Source: Carettochelys insculpta | Taxonomy: Eukaryota > Chordata > Testudines > Carettochelyidae | Assembly (NCBI RefSeq): GCF_033958435.1 | Contig: NC_134138.1 | Span: 11,048,001-11,112,000, forward strand | DNA: 64,000 bases | Direction of reading: 5' to 3' | Shown here: one piece after another, positions 47,849 to 58,100 of the stretch | Numbering within the stretch: position 1 is the first letter of the stretch | Layout of the letters: each line of letters opens with the position of its first letter | The notes under the pieces: generated by a model | Databases searched by the model: none | The model's input: only the letters and a program-made list of their open reading frames with translations | Told to the model about the DNA's origin: nothing | Made by a program: the position numbers and the translations under genes

Positions 47849-48115
47849 TCTTGTATCAGGAATGCTATTTCAGACTAGATGGGTACTATTTCAAAATGCA
47901 TTTTGTTTGTAGCTGTTTTGAAATATCTTATTTTGAAATAACTCTGTAATGTAGATGTAGCCTTTTAGCCCTGTTACAGCCCTGACCTTCACAGCATCCT
48001 GCGGCAAGGAATTCCACAGGTGAGCTATGCATTGTATAACCTCCACTCCCGTCAGCAAAGATGCTGTGCTAAGAGATGAAGCCAGGATTCTGTTTATGGT
48101 CCAATCACTCTCCAC

Positions 48116-49036
48116 CTATCTGCTTGGAGTGGTGAGTCTCTCAGAAACATAGTCCTGGCTGTCCTTCTCCAGTGCCCACAGTTGTAACATGGAGACATCT
48201 ACAAAGGGGGCTACCTATTCCGGACATAGCCACAGATGGCCAGGACATGATATGACATCATACTTGGAAAACTTGAAAAAAGGGAAATTTCTTCATAGAA
48301 ATCATAACTTTTTGTCAACGCTTGGGCTTGGTGCTGTTGCTAATTTAAATCAGTCAGTGCTAGCTGGAAGCCGGGTCTGTAAAAAATCCTTCCAGATAAG
48401 CCAGGGATAGAAAAACCACATCACACAGAGCTGCTCATCTACAAGAAACATCCGTGTTGCCACTGTATGAAGCTATCAGCACATCTTTCATTGTTGGTCT
48501 AGTTATTCCCCTCCAATCACTCTCAAGGTAGACATGACGCATAATATTTTCTGGCCACGAATCATAATCAACGCACAGCGCAGCAGCTCTCTTTATTGAT
48601 TTGATTAAGGGCTTTGAGCTGGGAAATTACCAATTAATGCTATCTAAATTAGGCCTTGTGGGATGGGAGAGAGCAGCGGGAGGATAAATTCTGCGGTAAA
48701 GCCAGTGCTTGGACACAAATAGTTTTGTTTAATGGTGTTAAATCCAAAGAGAAAATATTCAATTTGGGGAACTCCTGGGGGTCAGCTGTCAGCTTTCTAT
48801 TATGCGTTATCTAGCACTGCAGTCCCCCATTAAGGCACCACCACAGCAGAGCCTTAAAAGAATCTCAGCCAGGGGCAACACACATTTTCAGAGGGGGATT
48901 TTGCGTAATGAAAACCCTGGCATTGTTGAGGTCAGCCAATCTTTTGTGTATGGTGTTTTCAACAAGCTCAAGGAGACAGTTGTGTTCCCTCTTTGTTCAG
49001 AAGGGGAACTCGTGTTCTCAGAGCAAGATGAATAAA
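48116..49036. other. unassigned, partly AT-rich stretch
   Basis: 48430-48740 has no recognised repeat and several homeodomain-type ATTA/TAAT words (TTATTGATTTGATTAAG, CCAATTAATGC). No exon found. Confidence 0.4.
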
Positions 49037-49040
49037 TTCA

Positions 49041-49300
49041 GGGCTTGTCTACATGGAGACACTCAGGCAAATTAATCTCAATTAAGTAAACATATGAGTT
49101 TTAAATGGATCAGTTAAACTGCATTAAACCCAGTGTGAACCTGCTCATTTAGAATTAAAATGGCCTTAATTCAGTTTAGTTGAATTCACTTTAATTCTTA
49201 TGAGTGTCCACACAGGAGTTTAATACAGTTCAAGTAATCAATTTTAACACATTTAATGAATTTGGATTCACTTTCCTGAGTGTCCCAATTTAGACAAGCC
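49041..49300. mobile_element. 260-bp TIR element, TTCA flanks
   Basis: Starts GGGCTTGTCTACATGG and ends CAATTTAGACAAGCC, with TTCA on both sides (49037-49040, 49301-49304). The AT-rich interior has TTAATTC words in inverted positions. Confidence 0.65.
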
Positions 49301-49304
49301 TTCA

Positions 49305-49656
49305 TTCTCCAACCATGAGTGATTCCAGTCCATGTTTATGTCTTTTCCATTTCATTTCTTGTGAGGAGTTGGTTTTGGTTCTTAAGGCACAGGGCTGAAA
49401 GCAGGTGATCTGGGTTCAATTTCTGGCTGTGTTGCAGGCATCTCATTTGATCTTGGTCAAGTCCTTTAATCTCTCTAGCTGGGATATTGAAGGTGTTTAA
49501 AGGAATTAGGCACAAACAGCTCCTATCTCGGCCTCTGTACTAAAGCTTCCTCATCTGTAAAATGGGAGCAATAATACAGAGATGTGCTCCATGACAGAAA
49601 TGATAGGGCGCATAATGAATACAATTTTCCTCAGTGGGGATTTCTGTATGAAATTG
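49305..49656 (+). mobile_element. MIR-like SINE within otherwise unassigned DNA
   Basis: 49400-49575 shows TGATCTGGGTTCAATTTCTG (B-box), GATCTTGGTCAAGTCCTTTA and CCTCATCTGTAAAATGGGAG in MIR order. The surrounding bases are unrecognised. Confidence 0.65.
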
Positions 49657-49984
49657 CAGGTTGAACCTCTCCGATCCCAGATCTCTCTCATTTGGCAACA
49701 TCCATAACTCGGCATGATTTTAGTTAGCCGGACAACCACTTATCCTGGGTGTGGCCAAGTTTCCACAGTCCCATAAAGTTTGTTTCCAGCCCACCAGTCC
49801 TGACTGTCAGTGTTCTGTGCTGTTATTTAGCTGTAACTCACCCCTAAATTGTCTTCTAAGAGCCCAGCAAGCAGTGGAAGTATTGGTAATGCTGCTAGAC
49901 AATATTGACCTCCCGTGGTCCAGAAAATTCTCTCCTCTGGAACAAGTCAGGTCCCAATACTGCCAGATGAGAGAGATTCACCTG
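49657..49984 (+). mobile_element. CAGGTTGAACC-type inverted-repeat element
   Basis: Starts CAGGTTGAACCTCTCCGATC and ends CAGATGAGAGAGATTCACCTG. The body matches the copies at 36304 (same strand) and 17900 (opposite strand). Confidence 0.78.
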
Positions 49985-51591
49985 TAGCTGATAGTGGCCA
50001 CTGTTGGAGGTGGGATAGCTGTCCAGATGGATGACTGGTCAGACCCATGATGATACTTCTATGTTACACATATTAAGGCCCCCAGTTGAATAACATTATA
50101 TGCATGCAGTAGGTTAAACTAATTTTTCCAGGCATATATGTCAACCATGTCACAGATGGATATAGGCATGGGAAGTAGGGAAGCTCTGTGTAAAGCATGG
50201 TCCTGTGCCACGGTTCTGGCCACCAGCCCATGCCTGAGAGTCCCACTGCTACCCTGGGTTCCCAGCTGCTGGCTCCTCACCCAGGGTCCCAGCCACCCGT
50301 CCCACTTCTGCCACCCAGGTACCTGGCTGCATGCCACCAGGCTCCACTGCTGGCCATGGGCCAGGGTTCTTCAGTCCCCCCCAGCTCTGGCTCCAGCCTG
50401 GGTCAAGTAAAGGGTGCAGACAGGGACAATGGGGGTGCAGTTGAGCCCCCACCTCACAACCTAACAATTGTTTCAGCACCACTGCAGCTGGGTAAACTAG
50501 TCTAGAATGTTGAACTCCAGAACCACATTACTCATGCCCTGCCTCTTCTTTGGGGCCTGCTCCAATGCTCACTGACATCCAAGGAAGAGTTCCGGTGGGC
50601 ATGAGGAGGGACAGGGTTGGGACCATAACAACCGTGTTCTCATCACAAATGATTCAGTGACTTAACATCTCCAAATCCGTTTCACACCAAGTGTCAAGCA
50701 AAGCAGTATCCGGTTGTGTGACCACCTCTTGTTGGGCCCGGCTTGCCCTCGCAGGCGGGCAGATAATGTCTGCTTACATCTTCATTTCATGTCAGGCACA
50801 CAGAGTCACTTTTGTGTAGGGAAATGGGCTCAAGGAGGATTGTTGTAACTAAGCTCCTGGGCTCACCCATGATCCACGATTACCTGTCAGCAGCACAAAA
50901 CGGGCTCTCAAACGATATTATACTTTGCTGCTCTGGAGTATTGCATGCCCTCGCTGAGGGCCAGATGCTGCCTTGTGTGCTCACACTGACTGGTGCCTCA
51001 CTCAGGGTGCAACTCTTCTCAGCGTAAGGATGGCAGAATCTAGATGTATATAAAGCACTGATTAGAAAGGCCTTACTACAACCGATTAGCTGGTACTCCC
51101 ATAAGGAGTCCTTTCGGACCTTGGTGGAACTGTTCCGGTGAGTAACAACTCACCCAGGAGTGCACAATTTGACTCTGTAGTAATAGCAATGATATCACCT
51201 CATGAAATGCTACTGGTATCATTCACCCCCAGGAAAGCTAATGCTTGTACAAATGGACTGGCTGTCCACAGGCCTGGGTCCTCATCTGGAGCACCAGAGT
51301 TCCTTGTCCTCTTTGGCACCTTCCTTAGAACCGGCCCAATTTACTTGAGGGTTTGATGCACTCTTAGCAGCCCATGACAGCTGATTTCCAGTGTCACAAT
51401 GGAACTGTCCAGAGTAAGACTTGTGGGCACAGGAGACAAATCTTGCGTAATGACTAGCCCACAGCTACAGAATTTGCTTCTGGAAGAGATCAGAATGAGC
51501 AAGACTCTCAGTGGTCTTAGCAATACATGAAGTAAAATCCAGCTCATGCCCTCCTAGAGATTACAAAGTAATACCAATCAAGGTGTCACCA
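49985..51591. other. unassigned stretch
   Basis: 50200-50420 is C-rich with repeated CCCAG words, no clear unit. No exon or repeat ends recognised. Confidence 0.4.
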
Positions 51592-51803
51592 CTACAGCAA
51601 GAAGTCTTGTGGCACCTCATAGACTAACAGATGTTTTGGGGTATAAGCTTTCATGGGCAAAGACCCGCTTGCATCAGTTGCATCTGATGAAGAGGTTCTT
51701 TGCCCATGAAAGCTTATGCTCCAAAACATCTGTTAGTCTATAAGGTGCCACAGGACTTCTTGTTGTTTTTGAAGACACAGACTAACTCGGCTACCTCTCT
51801 CAT
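51592..51803 (+). mobile_element. Penelope-like foldback copy with hammerhead-like core
   Basis: The left arm (AAGAAGTCTTGTGGCACCTC...) is the inverse of the right arm (...AAGGTGCCACAGGACTTCTT), joined around 51672-51690. The right arm continues into ACAGACTAACTCGGCTACC, the 3' end. Contains CTGATGA (51684-51690) and GAAA (51708-51711) spaced as in a hammerhead ribozyme. Flanks ACCACTA and ACCATTA suggest a short duplication. Confidence 0.7.
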
Positions 51804-52088
51804 ACCATTAATCAGATATTCTTCCTGAGTACATTTGTTTAAAATCGTTTTTCATTTTAGTTAGATCCTCATCTGGCAGAAGATGCCAGCTGATACTACC
51901 AGTTGTAGTAAGGCCAGCTGATAAGCTGGTCCAAAATGCAAGAGTCAATATGGGGTTTCTGCAGGAGAAGAAGCCACGAGACATAGTGTCACCATCTACT
52001 AAGTAACCTGTCCAATGTGGGCCTGCCACCATCAATGGGAAATCCAAGGAGATTGAGGCCTGGTTTATGTTTAAAATGTAGACCAATC
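51804..52088. other. unassigned short stretch
   Basis: No repeat recognised before the foldback element. Confidence 0.35.
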
Positions 52089-52091
52089 TAA

Positions 52092-52773
52092 AGCTGTGTC
52101 TACACGTGCACGCTACTTCAAAGTAGCGGCACTAACTTCGAAATAACGCCTGTCGCGGCTACACGCGTCGGGCGCTATTTCGAAGTTAACTTCGACGTTA
52201 GGCAGCGAGACGTCGAAGTCGCTAACCTCATGAGGGGATCGGAATAGCGCCCTACTTCGACGTTCAACGTCGAAGTAGGGACCGTGTAGACGATCCGCGT
52301 CCCGCAACGTCAAAATTGCTGGGTCCTCCATGGTGGCCATCAGCTGGGGGGTTGAGAGATGCTCTCTCTCCAGCCCCTGCGGGGCTCTATGGTCACCGTG
52401 GGCAGCAGCCCTTAGCCCAGGGCTTCTGGCTGCTGCTGCAGCAGCTGGGGATCCATGCTGCAGGCACAGGGTCTGCAACCAGTTGTCGGCTCTGTGTATC
52501 TTGTGTTGTTTAGTGCAACTGTGTCTGGGAGGGGCCCTTTAAGGGAGCGGCTTGCTGTTGAGTCCGCCCTGTGACCCTGTCTGCAGTTGTGCCTGGCACC
52601 CTTATTTCGATGTGTGCTACTTTGGCGTGTAGACGTACCCTCGCAGCGCCTATTTCGATGTGGTGCCGCGCAACGTCGAAGTTGAACGTCGACGTTGCCA
52701 GCCCTGGAGGACGTGTAGACGTTATTCATCGAAATAGCCTATTTCGATGTTGGCTTCACGTGTAGACGTAGCC
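52092..52773 (-). mobile_element. 682-bp foldback TIR element, TAA duplication
   Basis: Starts AGCTGTGTCTACACGTGCAC and ends TTCACGTGTAGACGTAGCC, flanked by TAA (52089-52091 and 52774-52776). Inverted relative to the copy at 36333-37043, sharing arms and middle. Non-autonomous, CpG-rich. A 121-codon frame at 52113-52478 (minus) is shared with the other copy but shows no coding constraint. Confidence 0.87.
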
Positions 52774-52776
52774 TAA

Positions 52777-54849
52777 ATGTCTCAAAGAAATTGCTATAGT
52801 TAAGCTGACCTAATGCTGGTGTAGACATGGGTAGGTTGCCTAGTGATCTAGCTACCACTGCTGGATGGTTTACTTACACAGGGTGGAAACATCACGTCTC
52901 TCAGTGTAAGATGACTCTACATTATGGTGCTATAGAGCCATAATCTGTGGCTGTGCCACAGAAGCACCTGCATTATTGTAATGCCCATAGTTACTCAACA
53001 TCACTTAGGACAGGTGGGATTCCACAGACACCCACCTCCGGCTGTCCCCCTCCCCCATGTGCCTCTTGTGCAATGGGGCACAGGACCCACACACTTCCTA
53101 CTCTTCTCCCCCCCTCCCAGTGTTTTCAGAGCATGCAAATTGCCTGGTTCACAATCTATCTGCACTCCTCTCCCTCCCTCCCTGACAGAGATGGAATACT
53201 GAGAACAGTTGATTTGTGGTGTTCCAGGTCTGAGGGGCAAGTGGTGGAGCAGGGGCAGAGTGTGAATTAAGTGATTCATGGCTCCAACAGGCCTGGAGGA
53301 GAAGGGGAGCCATAGGAAACGCAAGGACCCAGTGCCCTGGTGCTCAAGAGGTGCATAGGAGATTTGGGCAGCTAGGGGGTCCACAGGTAGCAGGGGGAGA
53401 CCCAGTGGGCTGCAGATTGCCTACCACTGCTTTAGGAGCTGTCCAGTGAGAGCTGGTCTGTAAAGAACTGAGTACAGACCTGAAGATCTGTCCCATTAAG
53501 TTCAGTGCTTGCTAAAATTCATACAAATCTGAAAGATGCAATATCAAATCCCAGTCATCATCCTTGTCACCTTTAATACCATGAAATCTGTGACTTTCCT
53601 ATGCAGTGGGTGGAAAGAACATGTCTGTACGCAGGAGCATTTGGTGGTGGACTGTTATGTAGGAACTTGCAAATGAATTGCAACTGATCTGAAAGTGTTA
53701 TGATGAATTAGCCACCCGTTGGTATGCATTATTTTCTAGGAATCTGATGGGGGGAGAAAACCACTGAGCTGTCAGATGAATCCAACAGTCTTGCTATGGC
53801 AACCCTGCCAAACATGTCAGTCAAATGAAAACCCAAATGGAAAACTTTATTTGCAATGATCATCAGGGATTCTTACATTTCAGTGAAATAGACGGAAGTT
53901 TTAGGTTTCCTCAGAGCCATTAATAACTTGTCAGACTTTTCCATAAGTCTGTTGGAAGAAGAAAAAAATAAAAATGTCCCTCCAGAAGAAAGGTGTCATT
54001 AGCTGGAGTTAATAGACCAACATTTGGGCTTCACAGGCTGTTAGGTTCTCAAGTAGTATCTAAGGCTCATGTGGAGGTGTTAGCTCATGACTTAAATCTT
54101 TTAAAACAACAGACCATCGTTCGCCTAGAGAGTGGTTTGCATGGAGAAGGAGTGTATCATTATCTTGTTTTACAGTGGGCTGCTCCCAAGCTCACGCTTG
54201 GGAAAGCTTAAACTTTTATCACATGGAGGAATGTCGTTGAAGATGTTAGTGTTGGAACTCATGGCACTGATCATAGGTGACATTTAGGGTGTCCACAGGG
54301 GGTAACATGCAGTCCCAGTGTCATGCCCCCTGCACTTACCAAAGCTTTGGAAAGGAGGAGCTTTGGAACAGAGCAGGACAAGAACCACTTGGTGTTCAAA
54401 TCAAGAGAAGGAAGCGGGGATGGTGAGTCCATGCTCTCAGAAAACCACCATCCAGCAAAGTCCATCAAGCTATTACATGGAACCTGCTAGGAAAACGCAA
54501 AAGAGGATGCTCTTGGACAACATGGAGAAGATCTACTGAGATTGAAGGACAACAACTGGGGTAGCCCTGGAATTAGCTGGAAGTTTTGTCCCGAGACAAA
54601 ATGAAGTGGAGGAGACTTGTAGATGACCTGTGCTCTGCCAGGAGTACAAGGGTTTAAATCAAAGTCAATTCAGTTACCATCAACACCCTGCTGCTTCTGA
54701 TAAGTGTGGGGTTGTCCTGCCCCTCCCATGGAGCAGCACGGCCCAAGAACAGCAGGAAATTCCTAGTTTGTGCTACTCTCAGGCCATGCTGCTCCAAGGG
54801 AGGTGGAGGACTGCCACACACTGGAAGCCGTGTGGTGCTTCTGCAGGAA
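52777..54849. other. unassigned stretch
   Basis: 52777-52830 (GCTGACCTAATGCTGGTGTA then GACATGGG) resembles an old TIR element end. 53500-54250 is repeat-poor. No exon recognised. Confidence 0.4.
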
Positions 54850-55010
54850 GAAGTGGGAGGGACCAGAGCATGGGTGGAACAGACAGAGAAGGGGGAGGGC
54901 CATGGGATGGGGAATGGGTGTGACATACAGGGGGAGAAGCATGGGTGGGGCATGGATGGAGAGGGGAGGGACATGGTTGGAACAGGGGCAGAGAAACGGG
55001 GGAGGGGGGC
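54850..55010 (+). repeat. G/A-rich degenerate tandem tract
   Basis: Repeated words such as GGGAGGGACCAGAGCATGGG, GGGAGGGCCATGGGATGGGG and GGGAGGGACATGGTTGGAAC point to an imperfect unit of roughly 35-50 bp, with overlapping chance frames on both strands. Confidence 0.55.
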
Positions 55011-55221
55011 AGTCACATGTGGCCGGCCCCCTCCCGGGATCCCTTGGTGGCAGAAGCAAGGTCAGGTGAAGTTCTGTTCTAGTCTGCTCGCTTCCCACCT
55101 TTCTAACCCAGAGGTTGAAAAGACTTATGGCATCATACCCTGAGGTCCTGACACTCAAAAAATCCTAATCAGAGATTCTTACTCTCGTTTATTTGAGTTC
55201 TGGTAGGGGCTAGAGGCCCGA

Positions 55222-55331
55222 ACGTCACTGGAGGTGAGAACAGGTTAGACAAACCTGTCAGGAGAGGTTTAGTTATACTGAAGTAGATGGCCTCTCAAGG
55301 TCCCAACCAGTACTACAGATTTATGATTCTA
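55222..55331 (+). mobile_element. CR1 3' end scrap
   Basis: CACTGGAGGTGAGAACAGG, AGATGGCCTCTCAAGGTCCC and TATGATTCT in CR1 3' order. Confidence 0.78.
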
Positions 55332-55387
55332 CCAGGCCCCCACTGCAGTAGGCAATATCCATGCACACGTGGTACAGTGCTGTAGAG

Positions 55388-55718
55388 CCGGGGTCAGCAA
55401 CCTTTCGGAGGCAGAGTGCCACAATTTGACCTTTGGACCTCTGTGTACAGTCAGAGTGCTGGTGACACTTTTTAAAGTTACCAATAGTCCTACTTACAAC
55501 AGCTTCATTAGTAAATAAATGAAGATGCAGAGCCTTACTGGTTAGGGGGTGGTTGGTGGCATTAGCTGCTCTTTTGTTAATCCACAGGCGGTGTGGTTTT
55601 GAGGAAGCTCTCAGCTGCATGGGAAAGGAAGGGTGGGGCTGAACTCCTTCTTCACATGTTGATGAAAATTGGCTCATGTGCCACTCCTGGCACATCTGCT
55701 GGGGATTGCTGACCGCTG
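55388..55718. mobile_element. hAT-like element, CAGGGGTCAGCAACC type
   Basis: Starts CCGGGGTCAGCAACCTTTCG and ends GGGGATTGCTGACCGCTG. Inside it, AATTTGACCTTTGGACCTCT and TTCATTAGTAAATAAATGAA are shared with the copy at 63692-64000. Target duplication decayed (4 of 8). Confidence 0.7.
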
Positions 55719-56317
55719 AACTAGGGCTATTCTATAACTCAAGTTCACTATTGCCCTCTGTGGCTGCTTTAGTTTCTGGCTAAATTTAAGGTATCATTTC
55801 CTCCTTTGTTGTGCTATTCAAATCCCACACTGGCTTAAGGACCTGCTCTGGACTCCAGCAGTTCTGCCCCCACCAAACCTGCAAGACATGCATGGACTGG
55901 CGGAGAAGCTTAAAAGGGAAGCAGAACATCTCATGTACGACAGATCAGAGAAGAGGACAGACCTTCAACCCTCAGCTCCTGAGGTAAGGGGCTGACTGAA
56001 GACAGACGTGTCCCAGATGGCAGCTCCCTTGAGGCACCTAAGGAGAGCAGGATATAGATGCATGCCGAGTGGGAATCAGTGCTGCCTGTTTCCAATTAGT
56101 TTGATTTACTTGTCCTGATTCCACTTGCTTTTTGTTTCCAGACTACCCCATAAGGGGAAAGAATTCACAGTGGCCTGGCCAGCTGGCCAAGTCACCGGAA
56201 GATGCAGGCCACTGCAGAGGCAGAGCAGCCAGCTGCAGGAGAGCTGGTAATCTGTACCTGGCCACAAGGGGATGCAAGCAACAAGTGCGCCTTTCATACA
56301 ATGTCACACGTTCTGCA
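55719..56317. other. unassigned stretch
   Basis: Nothing recognised. Confidence 0.45.
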
Positions 56318-56325
56318 TCCTACAG

Positions 56326-56663
56326 CAGGGATGGGCAGACTTTCTATGTTGGGCCCCACTTTTCATCCCTGCAATTAGCAGGGTCCCCCGAACCTGTCTA
56401 ATGTCATCCAAACTGACAGAAATTTCCGTTATGTTCACATGAAAAATACCCTTTTAACGTGAGTAAGAAAATAAGTCTGTAGAATGTAAAAACTGGAGGA
56501 ATCAGTATAGAAATGTGAATAAACAGCCATAAAAACAGGAACATATTTCAACATTTTAATGAGACAGCTGATCCTGAGACCCCGTAGCCAATCATGCTGA
56601 GACCCTCTTATGAAATGTCATGCCCCCCCTAAGGGGTCCCGCCCCCTAATTTGTGCAACCCTG
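56326..56663. mobile_element. hAT-like element with 8-bp duplication
   Basis: Starts CAGGGATGGGCAGACT and ends ATTTGTGCAACCCTG. Flanked by TCCTACAG (56318-56325) and TCCTAAAG (56664-56671), 7 of 8 identical. No transposase. Confidence 0.82.
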
Positions 56664-56671
56664 TCCTAAAG

Positions 56672-57895
56672 GAAGGGTTCCAACCTCCTGACTACATGTA
56701 AAAGGGTAAAAAGGGTCCTGGCTGTAGGTTTAGAAGTCTAACTTAACTCCCCTCATGTCTCTCCCATAGTGAAATTTGTCCTTATACAAGAATCACAATG
56801 AGACTAATCCAGTGTTCAAGGCTTAATTAAATACTCAAAAACCTCCCACATTCCCTTGGGAGGATACACAGCCTTAAAACAGAACCCAAGTGGCATATAG
56901 TCCTCATTCCAGTCCTTTCCCTGGGGCGAATACCACCCCTAACTGGGGCGTCTCAAAGTCACATCCAGTCACTAGGACTTACGTGCTATGTTAGAAAATT
57001 TCCATTCTGTTGCACTGTACACGCGTTTAGGGTCTCATTCAGAAAGGTGCTTAAGCACGTGCTTATCTTTAAACACATAAGCAGAACAAGCTGAGGGCAA
57101 AATGGTTTTCCTGACTGACCTACACACATTTTCTGAGAGCTTGAATTCTTTTCTTTCCATTTCTAACCACGCCAAAAATTAAAATCATAAAGCTCTACAT
57201 AAACCCAGAAACATTTTTTTTCTCATTGTGGATCAACCCCAAATGTTCCATTTCAATAACTTTGCAATGTTCTGTTTTGACTTCGGCCTGTTTTCTGTAC
57301 CTTTTTGTGGTCAGCCTAGAATTCCACACTCAACGTCATTTCAAATGGGAATCTGTCATTTAGAAAACGCTGAAATGATTTGTTCTGGAAAGTTCAGGAC
57401 ATATTTTCTCAACATTATTTCTTGATGGGAAATTCATTAGCTCTGACTCTGTTACGTGAACATTTTTAATTTTGAGGATTTAGCCTTTTTGGATGAAAAA
57501 TTATTTGTTGAAACAGTAATGACCAGGCCCACCTATGTGGGGGTGTGCAAAGGGAGCAGTTGTCCTGGGGTCCAGCATTTCAAAGGGGCCCAGAGCTCCT
57601 GCCGCTGTGATACTACTTTGGCAGTAGCAGCTGGAGCTGCAGACCCCTTTGAATTGATGTGATAGCCTTGCTCCGCCTGCCCAGGGCTGGGAGGGAATGG
57701 CAGGGAGGCCCAGCTCTGCAGTCTGGGCGGAGCAGAGAGCTAACTGCTCTTGGCCCCACCTCTTCTACTCCCGGCCACACCCCTTCTGGGATGCAAAGTC
57801 GGTCCCTTTTCTACCTGGCCCCAGGAGCTCTGATGGCTGTCGAGGCCATTGTTAATGACATGCTAACTATTTCCTTTGCAAGTACAGGCACTTGC
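56672..57895. other. mostly unassigned stretch
   Basis: 57530-57800 resembles segments at 9590-9720 and 24780-24900 (GGGGCCCAGAGCTCCTGC type), probably one dispersed repeat whose ends were not found. No exon. Confidence 0.4.
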
Positions 57896-57908
57896 ATACT
57901 TAAAGAGA

Positions 57909-58087
57909 ACAAGAAGTCCTGTGGCACCTTTTTTGCCGAACAGATATTTTGGAGCATAAGGTTTCGTGGGCAAAGACCCACTTTTTTGCCCACGAAAGCT
58001 TATGCTCCAAAATATGTGTTCATCTATAAGGTGCCACAGGACTTCCTGTTGTTTTTGAAGGTACAGACTAACTTGGCTACCTCTCTG
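57909..58087 (+). mobile_element. Penelope-like foldback copy, 13-bp duplication
   Basis: A 179-bp insert whose left arm (AAGAAGTCCTGTGGCACC) is inverted relative to its right arm (GGTGCCACAGGACTTCCTG). It ends in AACTTGGCTACCTCTCTG. Flanked by exact ATACTTAAAGAGA (57896-57908 and 58088-58100). The hammerhead core is half lost: GCCCACGAAAGCTTATGCTC is present but CTGANGA is not. Confidence 0.8.
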
Positions 58088-58100
58088 ATACTTAAAGAGA

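Larger units (their letters stand above)
47135..47962. mobile_element. GTCTACAC-type TIR element, TTT duplication
   Basis: Starts GGGGCTATGTTTACACTAC and ends CTGTAATGTAGATGTAGCC, flanked by TTT (47132-47134 and 47963-47965). Arms are rich in TTTGAAATA. Contains the nested element 47389-47848. Confidence 0.72.
47070..48115 (-). mobile_element. CR1 fragment split by TIR element
   Basis: Plus-strand GGTGGATCTATCCTCTAGGA before the insert, then CATCCTGCGGCAAGGAATTC after it, are antisense CR1 C-terminal coding sequence (HLWNSLPQDAVKVRAVTGLK in the minus frame at about 48020). The insert occupies 47135-47962. Confidence 0.78.

Noticed and set aside
36657..52478. A 121-codon frame shared by both 0.7-kb foldback elements (36657-37022 plus; 52113-52478 minus) as a conserved small protein.
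   Set aside because: Both frames open at TTG, and only one copy has an early ATG. Of roughly 30 base differences, about 22 codons change residue against 7-8 silent changes, the ratio expected without selection. The frame also runs into the inverted arm.
54850..55010. A CRISPR-like array of short repeats.
   Set aside because: Unit copies are imperfect and contiguous with no unique spacers, and the DNA is vertebrate.
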